Assembly: GCF_021389975.1 (NCBI RefSeq)
Contig: NZ_CP089981.1
Coordinates: 2,629,501-2,693,500, forward strand
Reading direction: 5' to 3'
From: Fulvivirga ulvae
GTDB lineage: Bacteria > Bacteroidota > Bacteroidia > Cytophagales > Cyclobacteriaceae
Length of the DNA: 64,000 nucleotides
Below, one piece after another: positions 27,606 to 34,805 of the stretch. The position numbers and the translations under genes are program-made. Below the pieces are notes generated by a model that searched no databases, had not been told where the DNA came from, and worked only from the letters and a program-made list of their open reading frames with translations. Each line of letters opens with the position of its first letter. Position 1 is the first letter of the stretch.

Positions 27606-27609
27606 AATC

Positions 27610-29097
27610 ATGGCCAATGAAAACTTTTCGCTCAAACACATCTTTGGGCTTAAAATCCGCGATTTACGCGTTGAGAAGGGACTTTCGTTTCAGGAACTAG
27701 CGCAGAAGACAGGACTTTCAATTTCTTATTTAAGTGAGATAGAGAAGGGGAAAAAATATCCGAAAGGGGATAAGATCATGCAATTGGCGGAGGCTTTGGG
27801 TGAGTCTTACGACAACCTCGTCTCTTTAAAAGTGTCCAAAAGATTGCAGCCCGTGATCAATTTGTTGCAGTCTGATTTTTTTAAAGAATTCCCTCTGCAC
27901 ATATTCGGGTTGGATGCCCAAAAGATTATAGAACTTATTTCCGTATCACCGGAAAAAATCAATGCGTTTATCAGTTCCATTTCGTTGATCTCCCGCAACT
28001 ATGAGATGAACCAGGAGCATTTCTACTATGCTGCACTTCGTTCATACCAGGAGATGCATGACAATTATTTTCCTGAAATTGAAAAGGCGGTAAAAGATTT
28101 TCGAGAGGCCAATAAAAGTATTAATACCATACCGGTCACAAAAGAGCAGCTTGAGTATGTGCTCATGGAAAACTATGGCATATTCGTTGATCGTAAAGAG
28201 TTGCCGGAATTCGGTGCTTTGAGGCATTTGCGCTCTTACTATAAAAGCAAGGGGAAAAGATTGTTGCTCAACAATGAGCTGACGGATGCTCAGGAGTGCT
28301 TTCTGCTTGGTCGTGAAATAGGTTTTCAATACCTAAAGCTAAAAGAGAGGCCGATGGAAACACCTCCGCAAAGAAGCTATAACTTTGAAGCATTACTCAA
28401 TAATTATAAAGCTTCATACTTTTCTGCGGCTTTACTAATGGATGAGGATACCGTGGTAACAGATGTAAGGGAGTTTGCTAAAAATAAAAAGTGGGATGGT
28501 AATCAATTACTGTCATTCATCACCAAATACAATGCTACACCCGAGATGTTGATGCAGCGACTCACCAACATTTTACCCAAATATTTTGGAATCAAAAACC
28601 TGTTCTTTCTCAGGTTTCTTGGTACCGATGATTTTTCATCTTACGAGCTGACCAAGGAGCTTCATTTATCCAGGGCGCATAATCCGCATGCGAACAGCCT
28701 GAATGAGCACTATTGCAGGCGGTGGATCTCCATTGGCCTGATCAAGGAGCTGAGAAGTATGCACCGCCTTAAAAAGGAAGTACCAGTTATTGCCGGTGCC
28801 CAAATCTCACGATACCACGAGACACCCAATGAGTATTTCTGCCTGACTATTGCTTTTCCGAATGTTTCCAATTCCAATGAAAGTATGAGTGTCACCATAG
28901 GCGTATATATTGACAACAACCTGCGCAAAAGGATCAAGTTTATTGATGATCCGGATATCGTAACCAAAGTGGTGAACACTACCTGCGAGCGTTGTTCACT
29001 TACGGATTGCGGTGATCGCATAGCCCCACCTTACCATATCGGGTACCAGGAAAATCAGAGAGATGTAATAGACGCATTAGACACTCTGGAAAAATAA
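27610..29097 (+). CDS. XRE-type regulator with degenerate ImmA/IrrE-like and ScfR-type C-terminal domains (RamB-like)
   Basis: Protein of 495 residues. An XRE helix-turn-helix covers about residues 10-65 (GLSFQELAQKTGLSISYLS, EIEKGKKYPKGDKI). A middle region resembles an ImmA/IrrE domain (about 190-290, NNYKASYFSAALLM) but I see no HExxH zinc motif. The C-terminal part ends with CERCSLTDCGDRIAPP, a cysteine-rich signature of the short-chain fatty acid regulator family (ScfR, DUF2083). Actinobacterial RamB and related proteins of this layout control aceA/aceB and acetate genes. Divergence from aceBA and proximity to acs make the same role likely here. Confidence 0.85.
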   Translation: MANENFSLKHIFGLKIRDLRVEKGLSFQELAQKTGLSISYLSEIEKGKKYPKGDKIMQLAEALGESYDNLVSLKVSKRLQPVINLLQSDFFKEFPLHIFGLDAQKIIELISVSPEKINAFISSISLISRNYEMNQEHFYYAALRSYQEMHDNYFPEIEKAVKDFREANKSINTIPVTKEQLEYVLMENYGIFVDRKELPEFGALRHLRSYYKSKGKRLLLNNELTDAQECFLLGREIGFQYLKLKERPMETPPQRSYNFEALLNNYKASYFSAALLMDEDTVVTDVREFAKNKKWDGNQLLSFITKYNATPEMLMQRLTNILPKYFGIKNLFFLRFLGTDDFSSYELTKELHLSRAHNPHANSLNEHYCRRWISIGLIKELRSMHRLKKEVPVIAGAQISRYHETPNEYFCLTIAFPNVSNSNESMSVTIGVYIDNNLRKRIKFIDDPDIVTKVVNTTCERCSLTDCGDRIAPPYHIGYQENQRDVIDALDTLEK

Positions 29098-29209
29098 TGC
29101 TGAATATTTGATGTGCTAAGCTGATGGATTAAAAAATAGCGTACCTTATGGAATCGGTAATATAATTGCATCATAATACTAAACATGTTTCACATTGACC
29201 TTTAGTATT

Positions 29210-31093
29210 ATGAAAATTATCTGTACCGCAATCCTTCTATTCATTTCTTCATGCTTGCTTGCCCAGGGTGAGGAGCAACCGGTGATGTCCAAAATATCAG
29301 AAGTTACCGTTTACCTGCAAGGGGCGCAGGTTACCCGGAGCTTTGATGTCACGGTACCATCGGGAAATACAACCCTTGTAATAGGTAATCTTCCTGTCAA
29401 TATTCAGGAAAGAAGCATCCAGGTAAAGGCATTTAATGGTGGTTTAAAAGTGCTGGCGGTTTCTGGCCGGCTCAACTACCTGGATGAAAGAACGAAGTCA
29501 GAACAAATTTTAGCTCTGGAAGCTAAAAGGGATAAGCTGAAAGAGCAGATAGCTGACCACGAAGTGTGGCTGGAGGTATATAAGGAGGAGGAATCTTTAC
29601 TGATCAGCAATAAGGCCATTGGCGGAACGGATAATGGCGTAAATATAGATGAACTTAAACAAGCTGCGGAATATTACCGCTTACGACTGGCTGAGATAAA
29701 AGGGAAAGAGCTGGAGTTGGTGAGGAAAATAAAAACCTTGCAGGACGAGCAGGGCAAGGTAAATGCTCAATTAACGGAGCTTAGCAATAAAAGACCAGAA
29801 CCGGTCCGGGAAGTTTTGGTAAAGGTATCGGCCAAAACCACTTTAAAATCTAAATTTATCCTGACTTACCTGGTACAGGAAGCAGGCTGGATGCCCTCTT
29901 ATGATATCAGAGCTGAAAATGTGCTTAAGCCCGTTGAGGTTACGTACAAAGCTAACGTACACCAGAATACCGGGGAAGATTGGGACAGGGTAAAACTTAC
30001 ATTTAGCAATGCAGACCCAAGCCAGAGCAGTGTTGCGCCTAACCTTTCCACCTGGTACCTGAACTTCAACAACCGTGTGGCATATAATGATTATGGAAGA
30101 CAAGGGCAAATAGGAACCTATTCCGTTGCAGGTAATGAGGTTTCGGGCAGGGTAGTTGGTGAAGATGGTATGGGGCTTCCCGGTGTGAATGTGGTCATCA
30201 AAGGCACCTCCGTAGGCACTGTTACTGATATTGACGGTTACTATCAACTGCCACTTACGCAGGATGCCCAAGCCATAGTTTATTCCTTTGTTGGGATGGA
30301 AAGCCAGGAAATAGGTATAGGGCAGCGCTCAGTGATTGATGTGGCTATGTATGAGGATACACAACAGTTGTCGGAAGTTGTAGTTACAGGTCTAAGTAGT
30401 CGAGCGGCGGGCTATAGTTCACGTTCATCTTACGAATACAAACCAAAAGTTAAAAAGGAGATAGCCGCAACCGCTGTTATCAAACAAACAACACTGGAAT
30501 TTACAGTTGATGACCCTTATACAATCAAATCAGATGGAAGAAACCAAACCGTAGATATGGTGGCTTATGATCTGCCAGCTACTTACCATTACTATGCTGT
30601 GCCTAAGCTGGATACGGATGCATTTCTTAAGGCCCAGGTAACGGACTGGGATGGCTACAATTTTCTTGCGGGAGAGGCCAATTTATTTTTTGAAGGTAAG
30701 TTTATAGGAAAGACGGTACTGGATACCCGCAATGTAAAAGACACCCTAAATATTTCTCTGGGTCGTGATAAAAATATTGTTATCACACGGGAAAAGGTAA
30801 ATGACTTAAGCTCAGCCCAGTTTATCGGAAGTAACCGAAAAGAATTGGTTGGCTTTGAAATTAAGGTCAGAAATAAAAAGCAACAACCAATCAATATCAC
30901 CATTGAAGATCAGGTGCCGGTAGCCACTAATAAAGAGATAACAGTTGATTTGCTCGAGTCATCTAAAGCGGAGTACAACAAAGTTACAGGTACCCTTCGC
31001 TGGAAGCTTAAGTTTGAGCCGGGTGACAACAAGCAAGTGGATTTGAAGTATGAAGTGAAATATCCAAAGGACCAACGCCTGGTGATAGAGTAG
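29210..31093 (+). CDS. MuiA/DUF4139-family exported protein with an inserted SusC-type regulatory domain
   Basis: Protein of 627 residues from the start at 29210 (MKIICTAILLFISSCLLAQG), which gives a signal peptide; an upstream in-frame ATG at 29195 is less suitable. The N-terminal DUF4140 part (about 25-120, SEVTVYLQGAQVTRSF) precedes a coiled coil and the DUF4139 beta-rich body. Between about residues 310 and 394 sits a carboxypeptidase-like regulatory domain (SGRVVGEDGMGLPGVNVV) ending in QLSEVVVTGLSS, the same module and junction that precede the plug in SusC receptors. The family is of unknown function despite the name mucoidy inhibitor. Confidence 0.82.
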   Translation: MKIICTAILLFISSCLLAQGEEQPVMSKISEVTVYLQGAQVTRSFDVTVPSGNTTLVIGNLPVNIQERSIQVKAFNGGLKVLAVSGRLNYLDERTKSEQILALEAKRDKLKEQIADHEVWLEVYKEEESLLISNKAIGGTDNGVNIDELKQAAEYYRLRLAEIKGKELELVRKIKTLQDEQGKVNAQLTELSNKRPEPVREVLVKVSAKTTLKSKFILTYLVQEAGWMPSYDIRAENVLKPVEVTYKANVHQNTGEDWDRVKLTFSNADPSQSSVAPNLSTWYLNFNNRVAYNDYGRQGQIGTYSVAGNEVSGRVVGEDGMGLPGVNVVIKGTSVGTVTDIDGYYQLPLTQDAQAIVYSFVGMESQEIGIGQRSVIDVAMYEDTQQLSEVVVTGLSSRAAGYSSRSSYEYKPKVKKEIAATAVIKQTTLEFTVDDPYTIKSDGRNQTVDMVAYDLPATYHYYAVPKLDTDAFLKAQVTDWDGYNFLAGEANLFFEGKFIGKTVLDTRNVKDTLNISLGRDKNIVITREKVNDLSSAQFIGSNRKELVGFEIKVRNKKQQPINITIEDQVPVATNKEITVDLLESSKAEYNKVTGTLRWKLKFEPGDNKQVDLKYEVKYPKDQRLVIE

Positions 31094-31108
31094 TTCTAAA
31101 GTGTTCAC

Positions 31109-31141
31109 AAAAAGGCACTTATATTATGTAAGTACCTTTTT
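31109..31141 (+). terminator. Terminator after the DUF4139 gene
   Basis: Arms AAAAAGGCACTTA (31109-31121) and TAAGTACCTTTTT (31129-31141) pair except for one C-A mismatch; the T-run forms the end of the stem. Confidence 0.6.
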
Positions 31142-31210
31142 GTGGTTTTATGGTTTTTGATGAAGTAAAATATTTTGGAGTTTGTAAGGATCACTAAAAC
31201 CTGAAATGTT

Positions 31211-31675
31211 ATGAAAACCTTCGCTTACACACTGCTGGTTACGCTGTTGAGTTGCGTATTTTTCGCCTGCGACGATGACCATCCGCTGCCTCCGGATGGA
31301 GAACCTCCCTGCGGCCCTCTGGTGGACCCGGAAATAACAGCCGCAGTTCTTGAAAACCATTTGATTGGTTTCGGATTAAGGGATGTTGACCGCATTTTGG
31401 ATGATTACACTGAATCATCTATTCTGGTGACTCCGGAAGGAGTATTTATTGGATTAAATGAGATAGAGGCATACTATGAAAACCTGCTTCCGGCCTTTCC
31501 GGTGGATGGTACAGTTTTCGAGATTGACATCCAGCATGTGGAGGAAGATGTGGCCTATATTGTCTGGCATGCCGAGACCCCGGCCTTAAACGTACCACTG
31601 GGTTCCGACTCATTTGTAGTTCAGGATGGTAAGATAATGAGACAGACTTTTGTGGCTCAGATTCAGCCGAAGTAA
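31211..31675 (+). CDS. Lipoprotein with NTF2/SnoaL-like fold
   Basis: Protein of 154 residues. Residues 1-20 are a lipoprotein signal with lipobox FFAC, followed by an acidic linker (DDDHPLPPDGEPP). The remainder resembles the NTF2-like/DUF4440 fold: a first helix ENHLIGFGLRDVDRILDDY, a YTESSILVTPEG strand, and a C-terminal strand with DGKIMRQTF. No catalytic residues can be assigned. It is probably periplasmic and outer-membrane attached. Confidence 0.65.
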   Translation: MKTFAYTLLVTLLSCVFFACDDDHPLPPDGEPPCGPLVDPEITAAVLENHLIGFGLRDVDRILDDYTESSILVTPEGVFIGLNEIEAYYENLLPAFPVDGTVFEIDIQHVEEDVAYIVWHAETPALNVPLGSDSFVVQDGKIMRQTFVAQIQPK

Positions 31676-31688
31676 TTACACTTATAAA

Positions 31689-31756
31689 TTAGTGATCGGA
31701 TGACTCCGAAGTCATCCGATCACTAAAACGATCAGTCATCACCTCTTTATCAAAAA
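31689..31756. repeat. Direct repeat copy A: hairpin plus decayed copy of the thrC 3' end
   Basis: Starts with a perfect hairpin, arms AGTGATCGGATGACT (31691-31705) and AGTCATCCGATCACT (31710-31724). It then continues with sequence resembling the last codons of thrC read on the minus strand (Leu-Ile-Lys-Arg-stop versus Leu-Met-Lys-Arg-stop). It matches copy B exactly 750 bases away with about nine differences over 66 bases. From 31757 to 32000 I see no gene or strong promoter. Confidence 0.7.
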
Positions 31757-32000
31757 AAATACAGCTCACTAAACCTTAGTTTAAAGCTCATAAATATCCA
31801 GGAATGAGCTTAAAGTGGTAACTTGAGAGAGCTTCAATTATTTTAAAGTTAGAGTTTTGTAACAATCTAATTCTAAGGCTATTCTTACGGGATTAGTAAA
31901 GCTCATAAGGCTATTGAAGCATATCCGGATATATTGATTTTAGCCATTTTATTTCTTTTGCTAAACACATTATTCTTACTTTGCTGACTAAAGTATTAAT

Positions 32001-32432
32001 ATGAAGTATATAGCGCTAGCATTTTGTTTATTGATTTTCTCATTCAGTTGCTCTGAAAAATATGATCATGTCCCCGAAGATCAGTTTGTAGGTGTTTGGG
32101 AACTAAAAGGACGTAAAATGTTTGATGGGATACGGATTACGATTATCAAAGATAATAATAGGCTTAAAGGAAAGATCTCCAAACTAAATGAAAATAAGTA
32201 TGTTAAGCTTTTTTCTGAGCTTGACGATGTCTGGGTTTCAGAAATAACCAGAAGCTCTAAATATCAATTTCGTTTAACAGAAAAGAAAATTGGCCGTGAG
32301 CTATTTTCACTATATGGTTTAAGTTCTTCTGTCGAATTTAGGGTACAGTTTATAGATAAGAATACCATTGGTCTTTCTAGCGGTAGTGTCGATCCAACCG
32401 AATCAACGGTAATCTATAAAAGAATTGAATAG
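32001..32432 (+). CDS. Small lipoprotein of unknown function
   Basis: Protein of 143 residues with a lipoprotein signal (MKYIALAFCLLIFSFSC) whose cysteine is residue 17. The mature part (about 125 residues) is beta-rich and includes FVGVWELKGRKMFDGIRITI, a pattern seen in small lipocalin-like proteins, but I do not assign a family. Its DNA is visibly AT-richer than the surrounding genes. It lies between two copies of a hairpin repeat that includes the thrC end, suggesting that it was inserted there. Confidence 0.65.
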   Translation: MKYIALAFCLLIFSFSCSEKYDHVPEDQFVGVWELKGRKMFDGIRITIIKDNNRLKGKISKLNENKYVKLFSELDDVWVSEITRSSKYQFRLTEKKIGRELFSLYGLSSSVEFRVQFIDKNTIGLSSGSVDPTESTVIYKRIE

Positions 32433-32438
32433 ATGTCT

Positions 32439-32506
32439 TTAGTGATCAGATGACCCCGAAGTCATCCAATCACTAAAACCATGTGTCATTACCTCTTCAT
32501 CAAAAA
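32439..32506. repeat. Direct repeat copy B: hairpin overlapping the thrC 3' end
   Basis: Counterpart of copy A. The hairpin arms AGTGATCAGATGAC (32441-32454) and GTCATCCAATCACT (32461-32474) have two mismatches, so it is less perfect than copy A. The right part is the genuine end of thrC (stop codon at 32489-32491). No T-run follows the hairpin on the thrC strand, so termination there is uncertain. Confidence 0.7.
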
Positions 32507-33775
32507 CTCCTTCAACTCCTCAAACTCACACCCCATTTCAATACTCTTTTTCTGTTTATCCATATACTGGGCCAGCCTTTCGGGTACATCAACATTTCCA
32601 ATAACCTCATCCACTACATCTTTGAATTTTGCAGGATGTGCAGTTTCGAGAAAAATACCTGTTGCCTGATGATCTTTTAGGTAGTTTTTAAGGCCTAGAT
32701 AACCTACTGCTCCATGAGGGTCGAGCGTATAGCCCGTGTTTTTATAGACCTCTTTCATGGCTGCACGTGTTTCCTCATCGGTGAAACTGAAGCCCTTTAT
32801 TTCTTCTGTTATTTTATTCCAATCGCCCTGGTAAAGGTCAAGCATCCGGTAAAAGTTGCTTGGGTTGCCCACATCCATGGCATTGGATATCGTCTGCTTT
32901 GATGCGGTAGGATTAAACTTACCTGAAGCCAGATAATTGGGCACCACATCATTGATATTGGATGAGGCTACAAAACCTTTGATATCCAGGCCCATTTTTT
33001 TGGCCAATAGTCCTGCGGTAAGATTTCCATAATTACCGCTGGGTACCGAAAACACCAAGTCTTTGTCCGGTAGTTGTGCCTTGGCCCAGAAGTAGTAGAA
33101 GGACTGCGGAATTAACCGGGCAATGTTAATCGAGTTTGCAGAAGTAAGTTGCATCTTTTCATTTAACCCCTTATCCAAAAAGGCGCTCTTAACCATGCGC
33201 TGGCAGTCATCAAATGTGCCGTCAATTTCCAGGGCAGTGATGTTTTGCCCTAAAGTGGTGAGTTGTTGTTCCTGCAGCTTGCTTACTTTGCCTTTTGGGT
33301 AGAGGATCACTACATCTACATTTTCAACTCCCAAAAAACCATGGGCTACAGCACTACCTGTATCGCCGGAAGTTGCTACCAGAACGGTCACCTTTTTAGC
33401 TTCGCTACCTGAAAAATGGCTCAGGCAACGGGCCAGGAACCTGGCCCCGACATCCTTAAAAGCCAGGGTAGGCCCATGGAAGAGCTCCAGAGCATAAATG
33501 TCTTTTTCTACTTCATTGACCGGAATTTCAAAGCCCATGGTATCCTCTATAAGGTCATACAAAGCTGTGCCGGGTATATCTTCGTCCACAAAGGACTCGG
33601 CAACGTTGTATCCAATTTCGGCTAAGCTGAGTGTAGACAGGCTATTGAAAAATGATTTGGGAAGCTCCGGGATTTGCTCAGGCATAAACAGGCCATTATC
33701 ATCGGGTAAACCTTTGATTACAGCTTCTCTAAAGCTTACGGGTTGGGTTTTATGATTAGTGCTATAGTACTGCAT
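32489..33775 (-). CDS. thrC: Threonine synthase
   Basis: PLP enzyme that turns O-phosphohomoserine into threonine. Length 428 fits. The PLP lysine lies in GPTLAFKDVGARF (about residue 110), and SGDTGSAVAHGFLG and SVPSGNYGNLTAG bind the phosphate and cofactor. The N-terminal MQYYSTNHKTQPVSFREAV is the usual threonine synthase opening. It is third in the leftward thrA-thrB-thrC operon, 72 bases after thrB. Confidence 0.97.
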   Translation of the reverse strand: MQYYSTNHKTQPVSFREAVIKGLPDDNGLFMPEQIPELPKSFFNSLSTLSLAEIGYNVAESFVDEDIPGTALYDLIEDTMGFEIPVNEVEKDIYALELFHGPTLAFKDVGARFLARCLSHFSGSEAKKVTVLVATSGDTGSAVAHGFLGVENVDVVILYPKGKVSKLQEQQLTTLGQNITALEIDGTFDDCQRMVKSAFLDKGLNEKMQLTSANSINIARLIPQSFYYFWAKAQLPDKDLVFSVPSGNYGNLTAGLLAKKMGLDIKGFVASSNINDVVPNYLASGKFNPTASKQTISNAMDVGNPSNFYRMLDLYQGDWNKITEEIKGFSFTDEETRAAMKEVYKNTGYTLDPHGAVGYLGLKNYLKDHQATGIFLETAHPAKFKDVVDEVIGNVDVPERLAQYMDKQKKSIEMGCEFEELKEFLMKR

Positions 33776-33847
33776 TAGTGTATCTTTAGTATTGAGATAT
33801 TAGTATCAGGTATTGAGAGCTAACATCTCATAGCTTTAAAATTATGT

Positions 33848-34795
33848 TTAAACCTTTTCGGCCAGTTTATTGATCGTTTTGGCTCCTTCGGCATTGATAC
33901 CTGAAACATAGACTTTATGATCAATGCCCAGGTCAGTATAATATTCATCAAAAGCCCGGGCCACTTTCTCAGCCGTAGCCTTGCCTTCGGTGAGTGCAAA
34001 GATAGACGGGCCTGAGCCTGAAATATTGCAACCTAATGCCCCTGAAGCAATGGCCTGATGCTTGGCCCCTGCGTATCCGGGGATCAGTACGGAACGGATG
34101 GGTTCAACAATATGGTCTTCCAGTGATCTTCCAATCAGGTCAAAATTTCCACTGGCCAGTCCGGCCACAAGCCCTGCTACATTGCCCCACTGGCTGATGG
34201 CCATTTCCAGAGATACTTCCCTTTTCAGAATGCGCTTGGAGTCGGCCGTTTTCACCTCAATTTGAGGGTGGACCACTGCGATATGCAGCTCTTTAGGGTA
34301 AGGAATGCTGACTACATCCAGTGGCCCATAACTGCGGACAAGCGTAAAGCCACCAAGCAATGAAGGTGTTACATTGTCTGCATGGGCTTTGCCTGAGGTG
34401 GCCCTTTCACCTTCCATGGCAAAACGTACGAGCTCTTTTTTGCTGAAAGGGCTACCCAATAGCTCATTGGCGGCGTAGGCTGCTGCGGCTGAGCTTGAGG
34501 CACTGGAGCCCAGGCCACTGCCAGGCATCACGCGTTTCCTGATCACGATCTCGAACCCTTGTTGAGAATCTAATTCTTTAAGCAGCGCCTGAATGGCTAC
34601 CCCGGCTACATTCAGGTCAGGGTCAGTGGGCAGGTTTTCATAACCTTCTATCGGGTGAATTTTAATGGCACTGTCATCTCTTAAGGTTACTTCCAGTTCG
34701 TCTCCGATACCCTCCAGTGCCAGACCGAAAATATCGAATCCGGGTCCAACATTGGCAACAGTGGCCGGAGCAAATACCTTTATTTTCTTTTCCAT
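33848..34795 (-). CDS. thrB: Homoserine kinase
   Basis: GHMP-family kinase that phosphorylates homoserine. From the ATG at 34795 (MEKKIKVFAPATVANVGPG) it has 315 residues; an earlier ATG at 34816 overlaps the thrA stop and is the alternative start. The ATP-binding GHMP loop is PGSGLGSSASSSAAAA (about residues 86-101) and the C-terminal GHMP motif is GCNISGSGPSIFALTEG. It sits between thrA and thrC. Confidence 0.96.
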   Translation of the reverse strand: MEKKIKVFAPATVANVGPGFDIFGLALEGIGDELEVTLRDDSAIKIHPIEGYENLPTDPDLNVAGVAIQALLKELDSQQGFEIVIRKRVMPGSGLGSSASSSAAAAYAANELLGSPFSKKELVRFAMEGERATSGKAHADNVTPSLLGGFTLVRSYGPLDVVSIPYPKELHIAVVHPQIEVKTADSKRILKREVSLEMAISQWGNVAGLVAGLASGNFDLIGRSLEDHIVEPIRSVLIPGYAGAKHQAIASGALGCNISGSGPSIFALTEGKATAEKVARAFDEYYTDLGIDHKVYVSGINAEGAKTINKLAEKV

Positions 34796-34805
34796 GGCAT
34801 AAACA

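Noticed and set aside
31757..32000. Longer thrC pseudogene beyond the repeat
   Set aside because: The thrC similarity in the left repeat fades after about ten codons and includes a frameshift; I cannot follow it further by eye.
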